This document shows positions 1 through 7,940 of a stretch of DNA of 64,000 nt, in pieces. Position 1 is the stretch's first letter; each line of letters opens with the position of its first letter. The position numbers were made by a program, and so were the translations under genes. Source of the stretch: IDS-8 sp040902105 (GTDB lineage Bacteria; Pseudomonadota; Gammaproteobacteria; Steroidobacterales; Woeseiaceae); assembly GCA_040902105.1 (NCBI GenBank), contig JBBDXW010000066.1, forward strand, positions 13,938 through 77,937, given 5' to 3'. The notes beneath the pieces are model-generated. The model was given only the letters and a program-made list of their open reading frames with translations, made no database searches and was not told the origin of the DNA.

Positions 1-2
1 TC

Positions 3-800
3 GTGCAAAACGGGCCGGCTGCGCGATTGGACGAAACGCGCGTCACGCAACCCGCCATGCTGGCGTCAGGCGTCGCAACATGGCGCGCCTGGGTCGGCGC
101 CGGTGGCGACGCGCCGGCACATATGGCCGGTCACAGTCTCGGCGAGTACAGCGCACTCGTCTGTTCCGGCGCGCTGCCGTTTGCAGACGCCCTGCAACTC
201 GTCCAGCGCCGCGCGGAACTGATGCAGGCCGCCGTGCCGGCCGGCAAGGGCGCGATGGCCGCAATCCTCGGCCTCGACGATGACGCCGTGATCGACGCAT
301 GCCGAAGTGCGGCGCAGGGAGAGATCGTCAGCGCCGTCAATTTCAACTCGCCCGGGCAGGTTGTCATTGCCGGCGAGCGCGCCGCCGTCGAACGGGCCGC
401 GGACCATGCAAAAGCCGCCGGCGCGAAGCGCGCCATGCTCCTCAGCGTGAGCGTCCCGTCCCACTGCGAACTGATGCGGCCCGCGGCGGAACAACTGGCG
501 CAATCGTTAAAGAATGCCGCTTTGTCGCCACCGTCGATACCGGTAATCGGCAACGCCGATGTTCGTATCTACGACAACGCCGACCAGATTCGGGCCGGCC
601 TCGCCAAGCAGCTTTACAGTCCGGTACGCTGGTCCGAGACGATCCGCGACCTGATCGGCCGCGGCAGTTCGTCGATCATCGAATGCGGACCCGGCAAAGT
701 CCTCACCGGGCTCGCGAAACGAATCGACCGTTCCGTTCCGGCGATCTGCATCGACACGCCCGAGGCAATGGATGCTGCGCTGGCCTCAAACCGTTCATGA
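3..800 (+). CDS. fabD: Malonyl-CoA:ACP transacylase FabD (5' end missing)
   Basis: Transfers the malonyl group from CoA to acyl carrier protein, supplying extender units for type II fatty-acid synthesis in the cytoplasm. The visible 265 residues contain the acyltransferase nucleophile elbow GHSLGEYSA with the catalytic Ser at about residue 45 of the fragment, and a second-half segment SVPSHCELM whose His (about residue 157) fits the partner base. Family members are about 310 residues with the Ser near position 92, so some 45 N-terminal residues lie off the left edge; the GTG at position 3 is an internal codon, not the start. It leads the run fabD-fabG-acpP-fabF, the standard proteobacterial order. 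Identification is secure; the true start is not in the window. Confidence 0.95.
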   Translation: MQNGPAARLDETRVTQPAMLASGVATWRAWVGAGGDAPAHMAGHSLGEYSALVCSGALPFADALQLVQRRAELMQAAVPAGKGAMAAILGLDDDAVIDACRSAAQGEIVSAVNFNSPGQVVIAGERAAVERAADHAKAAGAKRAMLLSVSVPSHCELMRPAAEQLAQSLKNAALSPPSIPVIGNADVRIYDNADQIRAGLAKQLYSPVRWSETIRDLIGRGSSSIIECGPGKVLTGLAKRIDRSVPAICIDTPEAMDAALASNRS

Positions 801-868
801 GTAATGCGGGCTGGCGAGCTATTCGCAATCAACCATTAAGAATGGACACATAAAAGGGAGCCGGACCG

Positions 869-1624
869 ATGACAGGCTTATTCAAGGCGGACGTTCTGAA
901 GGGTCGCGTGGCCCTGGTCACGGGCGCATCGCGCGGCATCGGTGCGGCGATCGCCGACGCGCTGGCCGACGTCGGGGCCACGGTCGTCGGAACGGCGACG
1001 AGCCCTGAAGGCGCCGCGCGTATTTCCGAATCCCTGGGTGCGCAGGGGCGGGGCGCGGTGCTGGACATAGCGAATGACGATTCAGTCCAGGCCCTTTTCG
1101 CAGAGGTGCAGGACAGGGAAGGAGCGCCCACCATCGTGGTGAACAATGCCGGCATTACGCGAGACAACCTGCTGTTGCGCATGAAAACGGAGGAATGGGA
1201 GGAGGTGCTTGCCACGAATCTTTCCGGCACCTACCGGGTGTGCAAGGCGAGCCTGCGGGGCATGATGAAAGCAAGGTACGGCCGAATCATCAACATCGCC
1301 TCGGTTGTCGGAGTCATGGGAAACGCGGGCCAGGCCAATTACGCCGCCGCCAAGGCTGGCACGATCGGCTTCTCGAAATCGCTGGCGCGGGAAATCGGCT
1401 CGCGTCTGATCACCGTAAATGTCGTGGCCCCCGGCTTCATCGATACCGATATGACCAGGGTGCTGGGCGACGACCAGCGTCGGGCGATGCTGGCGCAGGT
1501 ACCCCTCGGGCGGCTTGGTGAAGCGTCGGACATCGCGGCGGCGGTGACATTCCTGGCGTCGGACGCCGCGGCGTATATCACCGGTGAGACTCTGCATATC
1601 AACGGCGGCATGCTGATGGTCTAG
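869..1624 (+). CDS. fabG: 3-oxoacyl-ACP reductase FabG
   Basis: NADPH-dependent reductase that converts 3-oxoacyl-ACP to 3-hydroxyacyl-ACP in the fatty-acid elongation cycle. The 251-residue protein is a classical short-chain dehydrogenase: the cofactor motif TGASRGIG lies near residues 17-24, the NNAG motif follows around residue 92, the catalytic Ser sits in NIASVVG, and the YAAAK motif supplies the catalytic Tyr and Lys. The C-terminal ITGETLHINGG segment is typical of FabG. The ATG at 869 is preceded by the purine-rich GGGAG, giving a good ribosome site. It lies 68 bp after fabD and 228 bp before acpP, which suggests that acpP also has its own promoter. Confidence 0.95.
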   Translation: MTGLFKADVLKGRVALVTGASRGIGAAIADALADVGATVVGTATSPEGAARISESLGAQGRGAVLDIANDDSVQALFAEVQDREGAPTIVVNNAGITRDNLLLRMKTEEWEEVLATNLSGTYRVCKASLRGMMKARYGRIINIASVVGVMGNAGQANYAAAKAGTIGFSKSLAREIGSRLITVNVVAPGFIDTDMTRVLGDDQRRAMLAQVPLGRLGEASDIAAAVTFLASDAAAYITGETLHINGGMLMV

Positions 1625-1852
1625 GAATGGTTTCCGCGATTGTAGATTGCCACATGGCTTTCACTTACAATACCGTCCCGCGGTGTTGCCGGGGGCTTGA
1701 ATTATCAAGAACTTACATCTCTGCAAACGGCGCCGTTTCACAATGACAGACGCCGCGCCGGAGCGATTGACAGGGACAGAACGGCGCCCGAACACCCGGC
1801 TCAGCTGACCCGGATTTTTTTCGAAGTCACTTCCTGAGGAGAAGCGATCACT

Positions 1853-2095
1853 ATGAGCAGTATTGAAGAACAAGTTAAAAGCATCGTTGCCGAGCAATTG
1901 GGGGTGAAAGAGGAAGAAGTGACGAATGACGCATCATTCGTCGACGACCTGGGCGCCGATTCGCTGGATACGGTTGAACTGGTTATGGCTCTCGAAGAGG
2001 AATTCGAAACGGAAATCCCTGATGAAGAGGCGGAAAAAATCACGACGGTGCAACAAGCCATTGATTTCGTGACCGCTCGCCGCAGCGATTCCTGA
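1853..2095 (+). CDS. acpP: Acyl carrier protein
   Basis: Carries growing acyl chains on a 4'-phosphopantetheine arm through all steps of type II fatty-acid synthesis. The 80-residue acidic protein has the modification motif LGADSLDTVE with the phosphopantetheine Ser at residue 37, the hallmark DSL triplet, and the FETEIPDEEAE segment typical of bacterial AcpP. GAGGAGA just upstream of the ATG is a strong ribosome site, expected for one of the most abundant proteins. The 228-bp upstream gap after fabG is the largest in this operon and may hold a dedicated promoter, but I could not find a convincing -35/-10 pair at normal spacing. Confidence 0.97.
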   Translation: MSSIEEQVKSIVAEQLGVKEEEVTNDASFVDDLGADSLDTVELVMALEEEFETEIPDEEAEKITTVQQAIDFVTARRSDS

Positions 2096-2223
2096 CACTC
2101 GCCAATGTGATCCGGCCATCTCGACCGGGCGACAGTGTTTGATTGAGGGTGCGATGGCCGGTCGCGCCCGCGTTCTCTGGTATCGAAGCCACTGGCAGCC
2201 CCTTCGGCTATTTGGATAATTTG

Positions 2224-3465
2224 TTGAGCAAACGACGCGTCGTTGTAACCGGCATGGGACTGATTTCCCCTGTCGGAAACCAGCTGGAAAAAGCCTGGCA
2301 GAACGTTCGCGATGGCCACTCAGGGATCGGGCCGATCGAGGCTTTCGATGCCAGTCTGTTCACCACCCGGATCGCCGGCGAAGTCAGGGACTTCGAAGTA
2401 GCGAAGTATTTGCCGCCGCGCGATGCACGAAAGATGGACACTTTCATGCATTACGGCATTGCCGCCTGTACCGACGCGCTCAGCGATTCCGGGCTCGAAA
2501 TAAATGCCGAAAACGGCCACCGTGTCGGTGTCGCGATGGGCGCCGGCATCGGCGGTCTGCAGACCATCGAAACGAATCATCGGAAGTACCTGGACTCCGG
2601 TCCGCGAAAGATATCGCCGTTCTTCATTCCGGGCAGCATCATCAACATGGTGTCCGGACACGTCAGCATGATCCATGGCATCACCGGCCCGAATCTCGCG
2701 ATCGTCACTGCGTGCACAACCTCGACGCATTGCATCGGCATCGGGGCACGCACAGTTGCATACGGTGATGCCGACGTCATGCTTGCAGGCGGCGCCGAAT
2801 GTGCGACGACGCCGCTCGCGATCGGCGGATTCTGTTCGGCGCGGGCCATGTCGACAAGGAATGACGATCCGAAAGCCGCAAGCAGGCCATTCGACCTCGA
2901 TCGGGACGGCTTCGTCCTGAGCGACGGCGCGGGCTGCGTCGTGCTGGAAGAATACGAACACGCCAGGTCCCGCAGCGCGCGTATTTATGCGGAGCTGATC
3001 GGTTTCGGGATGAGTGGCGACGCCTACCACATCACCCTGCCGCCGGCCGACGGGGAAGGCGCCAGGAAATGCATGGTAGCCGCGATGCACGACGCCGGTA
3101 TCAATGCGTCCGAGGTCGATTACCTGAATGCGCACGGAACGTCGACGCCAGCTGGCGATATCGGCGAAACCGTCGGCATCAAGCGCGCGTTCGGCGATGC
3201 TGCGCGGAAGCTCGCGGTCAGTTCGACCAAATCGGTCACCGGTCACTTGCTGGGTGCGGCCGGCGTGGCAGAGTCGATTTTTTCCATACTCGCAATCCGC
3301 GATCGGGTATTGCCGCCTACCATCAATCTCGATACGCAGGATCCGGAATGCGATCTGGATTACGTGCCGAATGAGGCGCGGGACGCGAGCGTTGACATTG
3401 TGATCTCGAATTCATTCGGTTTCGGCGGGACAAACGGCAGCCTTGTGTTTCGCAGGCTGGCCTGA
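2224..3465 (+). CDS. fabF: 3-oxoacyl-ACP synthase II FabF
   Basis: Condensing enzyme that extends acyl-ACP with malonyl-ACP. From the chosen TTG start the protein is 413 residues, the usual FabF length, and opens with SKRRVVVTGMGLISPVG, the conserved N-terminus. The active-site Cys is in TACTTSTH, and the two catalytic His residues are in NAHGTSTPAGD and KSVTGHLLGAAG. The frame stays open to a possible start at 2143, but those extra 27 residues resemble nothing in the family, so a TTG start at 2221 or 2224 is preferred. It follows acpP by 128 bp, as in most gammaproteobacteria. Confidence 0.93.
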   Translation: MSKRRVVVTGMGLISPVGNQLEKAWQNVRDGHSGIGPIEAFDASLFTTRIAGEVRDFEVAKYLPPRDARKMDTFMHYGIAACTDALSDSGLEINAENGHRVGVAMGAGIGGLQTIETNHRKYLDSGPRKISPFFIPGSIINMVSGHVSMIHGITGPNLAIVTACTTSTHCIGIGARTVAYGDADVMLAGGAECATTPLAIGGFCSARAMSTRNDDPKAASRPFDLDRDGFVLSDGAGCVVLEEYEHARSRSARIYAELIGFGMSGDAYHITLPPADGEGARKCMVAAMHDAGINASEVDYLNAHGTSTPAGDIGETVGIKRAFGDAARKLAVSSTKSVTGHLLGAAGVAESIFSILAIRDRVLPPTINLDTQDPECDLDYVPNEARDASVDIVISNSFGFGGTNGSLVFRRLA

Positions 3466-3604
3466 GGACGCGCAGGAACACTCAACGGGGACAGGCCGTG
3501 GGTTTTGACACCCGACCGTCGTCATATGCTTCACTACCCGGGCACGGGCCGGTTGCGCCGCGCCGCAGTAACGCGGATAAGACGACACTGAAGATCTGTC
3601 GAAC

Positions 3605-4648
3605 GTGAAACGAATTCTCTACACCGGCTCAGTCATCGCCGCAGCCGCCATGATCTTCGTCGCGTGGCAAGTGTGGCGCTTCCTCGACGCGCCTGTCGCC
3701 GTATCGGGCGAAGGTCTCTCCTATGAGATTGCTCCCGGGAGCGCGTTTGCTGCCGTAAGCGACGATCTGGGAGGACGGGGTGTCATCAGTCATCCGCGGG
3801 TTTTCCGCTGGTACGCGCGACTGACAGGTGATGCCAACAAGGTTCACGCCGGCGAGTACCGCATAGAAGCCGGCACTACACCGCCGCAACTGCTGCGGAA
3901 GTTTGTTACAGGCGACGTGCGTCTTCATTCATTCACCATCGTGGAGGGCTGGACCTACCGCGACCTGCTCAGCGGTCTTCGACGCCATGAGGCGGTCCTG
4001 CAGAGCGTCGGTGACGATGACTGGGAGAAACTGCGGCAGGTGCTGGGGTCGGAGGCGACGCACCCGGAAGGCTTGTTTTTGCCGGAGACCTACCGTTTTC
4101 CGAAGGGAGCCAGGGACATGGAAGTACTGCGACAGGCGTATCGGATGATGGCAGACACGCTGGAAGAGGAGTGGAGCAGGCGGGCTGGAGACCTGCCGCT
4201 TTCCGATGCCTACCAGGCCCTTATTCTGGCATCGATCGTCGAGCGCGAAACAGCGCGCGAGGACGAGCGGGCGAAAATCGCCGGCGTGTTCGTCAGGCGC
4301 TTGCGAAAAGGTATGCGTCTGCAAACGGATCCGACCGTTATCTACGGCATGGGACCGGACTTCGACGGCAATCTGACGCGGCGCGACCTGCAGATGAACA
4401 CCCCGTACAACACTTACACGCGTTCGGGTTTGCCACCTACGCCGATCGCATTGCCCGGCAGAGCGGCGATTCATGCGGCGCTGAATCCCGCGCCCGGGCC
4501 GGAACTTTATTTTGTCGCCACCGGTCTGGGCGACGGCAGCCACAGGTTTTCGGCAACCAAAGCGGAGCACGACGTTGCCGTCGCGGAATTCCTCGCACGC
4601 CGCCGGGACGCCCGTCGCAAAACTGCGGAACGCGATGGATCGCGGTAA
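3605..4648 (+). CDS. mltG: Endolytic murein transglycosylase MltG (YceG)
   Basis: Inner-membrane lytic transglycosylase that cleaves nascent peptidoglycan strands and sets glycan length. The 347-residue protein has one N-terminal membrane helix (about residues 7-26) followed by a periplasmic YceG domain. The conserved block ALILASIVERETA contains the catalytic Glu (about residue 213), and the downstream block with QTDPTVIYG and the segment NTPYNTYTRSGLPPTPI are family signatures. Position between fabF and tmk matches Escherichia coli, except that pabC is absent here. The 3' end overlaps tmk by 14 bp, indicating cotranscription and probably coupled translation. Confidence 0.94.
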   Translation: MKRILYTGSVIAAAAMIFVAWQVWRFLDAPVAVSGEGLSYEIAPGSAFAAVSDDLGGRGVISHPRVFRWYARLTGDANKVHAGEYRIEAGTTPPQLLRKFVTGDVRLHSFTIVEGWTYRDLLSGLRRHEAVLQSVGDDDWEKLRQVLGSEATHPEGLFLPETYRFPKGARDMEVLRQAYRMMADTLEEEWSRRAGDLPLSDAYQALILASIVERETAREDERAKIAGVFVRRLRKGMRLQTDPTVIYGMGPDFDGNLTRRDLQMNTPYNTYTRSGLPPTPIALPGRAAIHAALNPAPGPELYFVATGLGDGSHRFSATKAEHDVAVAEFLARRRDARRKTAERDGSR

Positions 4649-5258
4649 GTTCATCACGGTAGAAGGCGGTGAAGGCGTCGGCAAGTCGACCAATATCGAG
4701 CTTGTTTGCGACCTGATCCGGCGAAACGGACATGCGGTCCTGCAGACTCGCGAACCCGGCGGCACGCCGATGGCTGAACGAATACGCGGCATGCTCCTCG
4801 AACACGGCGACGAGCCGTTGCCGGACGAGGCGGAACTGCTGTTGTTCTTTGCGGCCCGGTCGCTGCACATCAATAACGTCATCCGGCCGGCGCTCGACGC
4901 GGGGACCTGGGTCGTGTGCGACCGCTTCACCGACACGACCCGCGCGTACCAGGGAGGCGGCCGCGGCCAGGACGGGGCCAGGATCGAGACGCTGGCAGAA
5001 TGGGTGCACGGGGATTTACAGCCGGCACTGACGATACTGCTGGATGCGCCGCCCGACGTGGGCATGGGCCGCGCCGAGAAACGCGGCGAAACCGACCGGC
5101 TGGAAACCGAACAGGCGGAATTCCACCGCCGCGTCCGCGAAGCTTACCTGCGGCAGGCTGCGTCCGAGCCGCAGCGCTTCGCGGTCGTGGACGCCGGGCA
5201 GCCTCTGTCCCGGGTCAAGGCCGATATCGAGCGGGCCATGCAGCGGATTCTGGCTTAG
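4635..5258 (+). CDS. tmk: Thymidylate kinase
   Basis: Phosphorylates dTMP to dTDP with ATP, an essential step of dTTP supply. The start is placed at ATG 4635, giving 207 residues and the N-terminus MDRGKFITVEGGEGVGKST with the P-loop near residues 10-18. The DR(F/Y) motif is in CDRFTDTTRAYQGGGRG, and the lid region with ETDRLE follows. The frame is open upstream into mltG, but that extension is mltG sequence read in another frame. The 14-bp overlap with mltG and the short gap to holB place it in the same operon. A second dTMP-supply enzyme, thymidine kinase, is encoded at 43082-43717. Confidence 0.94.
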   Translation: MDRGKFITVEGGEGVGKSTNIELVCDLIRRNGHAVLQTREPGGTPMAERIRGMLLEHGDEPLPDEAELLLFFAARSLHINNVIRPALDAGTWVVCDRFTDTTRAYQGGGRGQDGARIETLAEWVHGDLQPALTILLDAPPDVGMGRAEKRGETDRLETEQAEFHRRVREAYLRQAASEPQRFAVVDAGQPLSRVKADIERAMQRILA

Positions 5259-5287
5259 AAAATACTTAAAGTTAGTCGTGTACTACT

Positions 5288-6301
5288 TTGTTAAATAAAC
5301 TTGAATTGCCGTGGTTAGGCCCGTTAGCCGACGCCTGGCTCGGCGCCGCTGAGGGCGGCCGGCCGGCGCACGCGCTGCTGCTCGCGGGTGCGCCAGGAGT
5401 GGGCAAGCGTGCTGCCGCGTTGTGGATTGCGCAGCGACGACTCGGGATGGCCGCGGCAGCGCTGCCCGGGTATCAGCACCCGGCGCCGCTTCCGCAGCAC
5501 CCGGATTTGCATTGGCTGCGGCCGCTCGAGGGCAAGCATACGATCCATATCGACCAGATTCGTGAACTCGTCGCCGATCTCTGCCTGACGAGCTACGAGG
5601 GCGGAGCCAAGGTCGCCGTCATCGAACCGGCGAATGCGATGACGGGCAACGCCGCCAACAGCCTGCTCAAGACCCTGGAGGAACCTCCGGGTGACACGCT
5701 GCTGCTGCTCGTGGCCGACCGGCTCGGAGGATTGCCGGCCACGATTCTGAGCCGCTGCCAGCGCGTGACCATCGCCACACCGCCGGACGACGTGAGCCTG
5801 GCGTGGCTCAACCGCCTGCAACCGGCCGCAAACTGGCCGGCCGCGCTGGCGATGGCCGGCAACGCGCCGCTTGCCGCAATCGAGGCGCGGGAACGCCTGG
5901 ACCTGACGGATGCGATGGCGCGGGATTTCGTCCAGGTCGCCGAACGGCGGCAGTCGCCGCTCGATGTGGCCGCCCGTTGGTATCAATACGAGCCGGATTT
6001 CGTGCTGGGCTGGATAGTCCGTCAGGTCCAACAGTGCATACACCGGGCGAGCGGCAGCGCGGGTTCTGCATGCGCCGGGAGCGTCGCGGAATCTGTGCTG
6101 AACCGCATAGACAGGCGAAATCTGTTCTGCTATCTAGACGTCATCAACCGCGTGCGGAGCCAGCCGGCAGGCTCTTTTAATGTTCAGCTGACGCTTGAAA
6201 GCCTGCTGATCGACTGGGCGCAGGGCCTGCAGCATTGCGGTAACAAATTTATCCGGGGCGGTGTGCTGCCGATCCCCGACGGGAAGGTGAACGCGTCATG
6301 A
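5288..6301 (+). CDS. holB: DNA polymerase III subunit delta'
   Basis: Clamp-loader subunit that helps the tau/gamma complex open the beta sliding clamp. The protein (337 residues, TTG start) begins with the P-loop-like GAPGVGKR (about residues 34-41) and carries the delta' signatures ANSLLKTLEEPP and LSRCQRV. The region between the P-loop helix and HPDLHWLRP, where the family normally holds four zinc-binding cysteines, has no cysteine here, so the zinc module appears to have been lost. Gene order tmk-holB-pilZ is conserved in gammaproteobacteria. It overlaps the following PilZ gene by 4 bp (ATGA). Confidence 0.92.
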   Translation: MLNKLELPWLGPLADAWLGAAEGGRPAHALLLAGAPGVGKRAAALWIAQRRLGMAAAALPGYQHPAPLPQHPDLHWLRPLEGKHTIHIDQIRELVADLCLTSYEGGAKVAVIEPANAMTGNAANSLLKTLEEPPGDTLLLLVADRLGGLPATILSRCQRVTIATPPDDVSLAWLNRLQPAANWPAALAMAGNAPLAAIEARERLDLTDAMARDFVQVAERRQSPLDVAARWYQYEPDFVLGWIVRQVQQCIHRASGSAGSACAGSVAESVLNRIDRRNLFCYLDVINRVRSQPAGSFNVQLTLESLLIDWAQGLQHCGNKFIRGGVLPIPDGKVNAS

Positions 6302-6636
6302 CAAAGCCCGGCTTACTTACTCTGACCATCAAGGACAAGAGCGCGCTGTACCTCGCATATATGCCCTTTGTCGTAAATGGCGGGCTCTTCATTCCGACCA
6401 ACAGTTCTTACCGGCTGGGCGACGAGGTGTTCATGCTGTTGAACCTGATGGGCGAGGAAGAAAAAATCCCCGTGGCAGGCACTGTGATCTGGATGACGCC
6501 GAAGGGCGCCCAGGGAAAGAGAACGGCAGGCATCGGCGTGCAATTCAGCGATCAGGATCAGGGTAATACGCAGAAAAAAATCGAAAATTACCTGGCCGGC
6601 GCGTTAGGCGGCGATAAACCGACCCACACGATGTAG
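6298..6636 (+). CDS. PilZ-domain protein, type IV pilus-associated
   Basis: A 112-residue single PilZ domain of the short type found downstream of holB, homologous by position and pattern to Pseudomonas PilZ, which is needed for type IV pilus assembly. The sequence has NGGLFIPT near residues 24-31 and a beta-barrel pattern ending in GIGVQFSDQ. The classical RxxxR c-di-GMP motif is not evident at the N-terminus; this is typical of this PilZ type, which often does not bind c-di-GMP, so ligand binding cannot be assumed. The ATG overlaps the holB stop. It ends the leftward operon; the next gene is convergent with only a 23-bp gap and no clear terminator. Confidence 0.88.
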   Translation: MTKPGLLTLTIKDKSALYLAYMPFVVNGGLFIPTNSSYRLGDEVFMLLNLMGEEEKIPVAGTVIWMTPKGAQGKRTAGIGVQFSDQDQGNTQKKIENYLAGALGGDKPTHTM

Positions 6637-6659
6637 GCCCGCAGAAATGAACAACGCGG

Positions 6660-7706
6660 TCAGTGCTGGCCCGAATTGATTCCGCCACGCAGCACGTACA
6701 CGTTGTAACCCCGTTCGCTCAGAATATACGCTCCGGCCGAGCTGCGCCTTCCGGTGTCGCAGCAGACCACATATTTCTTCTTCGAATCGAGCGTATTGAT
6801 TTTAAGCCGGATGAAATAGAGCGGAACGTTGATCGCCTTGTCGTAATGATGGTTCTCGAATTCGCTCGGTAAACGCACATCCAGCCAGTGCCCGCCATTC
6901 CGGACGATTTCCTCGGCTTCGGGCAGGGTAACCCAGTCGAGCATCGGTTCATTCAGTAACCGCTTGAAGTCTTCTTTGCCGAGGCGCATGACCGCGCCGT
7001 CGGTGATCATGGTGACGGTGGCGTTCCGCTTCGCGTCGGAAATCAGTGCTTCTTCCCCGAACGTATCGCCAACCGACAGTTCCGCGAGCTTGATGCCTTC
7101 CTTGTTTAATGGAGTCTCCCGGGTAACGAGGCTTTTGCCGCGCGTAAGGACGTAAAAATAATCGCCCTCGGCGCCTTGTTTCAGGACTACGTCGCCCGCC
7201 TTGTAGTTGATCTGCTGCATGCGCATGAAGATCGCCTGGATATTGGCGGGCGGGATCTTGTGAAAAGCCTTCGTCTGCAGCAGCATGGTCATCCAGTCGT
7301 CGCTGCCGGCGTCGGAGTTTCCTTTCAATTCGGAAACTTCATACGAACCGGTCTGATCCCAGGTCAGCATGACGTCCAGCAAATCGCTGTCGATCGAGAT
7401 GTACTGCACACGGTCCCGGGCCTTGGCCGTCACACGCCGCGGAAACATCGGCGACACCGGATTCCTGGCGCTCTCCTTGCCGCCCTCGACCACCTCCTGG
7501 ATCTGTCCCTGATCGATCAGTTCCAGGGAACCCGACAGGATATAGACCGTACGCTTTTCCGTATCGCCTTCTTTGAACAGGATTTGTTGCGGCGACAACT
7601 CGCGGATCTGCACTTTTCTTGCCAGTGCAGCCAGGTTGTCCCGCTTCAGTCCATCCAGGGGGGAAAAGCTCTTGAGCAGTTCAGTATTCAGCTGCTCGTC
7701 CTTCAT
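6660..7706 (-). CDS. Cyclic-nucleotide-binding and rhodanese-domain fusion protein
   Basis: A 348-residue probable cytosolic signalling protein built from three modules. Residues about 10-120 and 145-262 both resemble cyclic-nucleotide-binding beta-barrels; the second is the better one, with GAEGDYFYVLTRG and VGDTFGEEALISDAKRNATV, the latter matching the phosphate-binding cassette. Residues about 270-348 form a rhodanese domain with WLDVRLPSEFENHH and the active-site loop CCDTGRRSS; the second Cys (residue 316) is the likely persulfide carrier. No HTH domain is visible, so it is not a Crp-type regulator. The family is known in marine and sulfur-using gammaproteobacteria. Linking a nucleotide or redox signal to sulfur transfer is inference. 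The gene is convergent with pilZ. Confidence 0.85.
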   Translation of the reverse strand: MKDEQLNTELLKSFSPLDGLKRDNLAALARKVQIRELSPQQILFKEGDTEKRTVYILSGSLELIDQGQIQEVVEGGKESARNPVSPMFPRRVTAKARDRVQYISIDSDLLDVMLTWDQTGSYEVSELKGNSDAGSDDWMTMLLQTKAFHKIPPANIQAIFMRMQQINYKAGDVVLKQGAEGDYFYVLTRGKSLVTRETPLNKEGIKLAELSVGDTFGEEALISDAKRNATVTMITDGAVMRLGKEDFKRLLNEPMLDWVTLPEAEEIVRNGGHWLDVRLPSEFENHHYDKAINVPLYFIRLKINTLDSKKKYVVCCDTGRRSSAGAYILSERGYNVYVLRGGINSGQH

Positions 7707-7940
7707 TTTTCATCCTGTGCGCTCGAATTATTACGTTGCTTTAAGGCCACGTTGCAGCGGGCCTGGCTCGCCGCCAGAGCGAGCCGTTCCTGTACCCGGT
7801 GGGTCGCTCGGCGTATTAGTTTGAAGCCCGGGCTAAGCCGTTATTCTACCTTCAATTTATGGAGTTCCGATACCGTCAGCGTCCCGCACCGTGAAGCGGT
7901 GCACAGTTTATCAAGTTGCGCTGTGACGCGTGGGTGATCT

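Noticed and set aside
2143..2223. An N-terminal extension of FabF
   Set aside because: The 27 residues have no family match, and the FabF N-terminus begins right after the TTG codons at 2221-2226.
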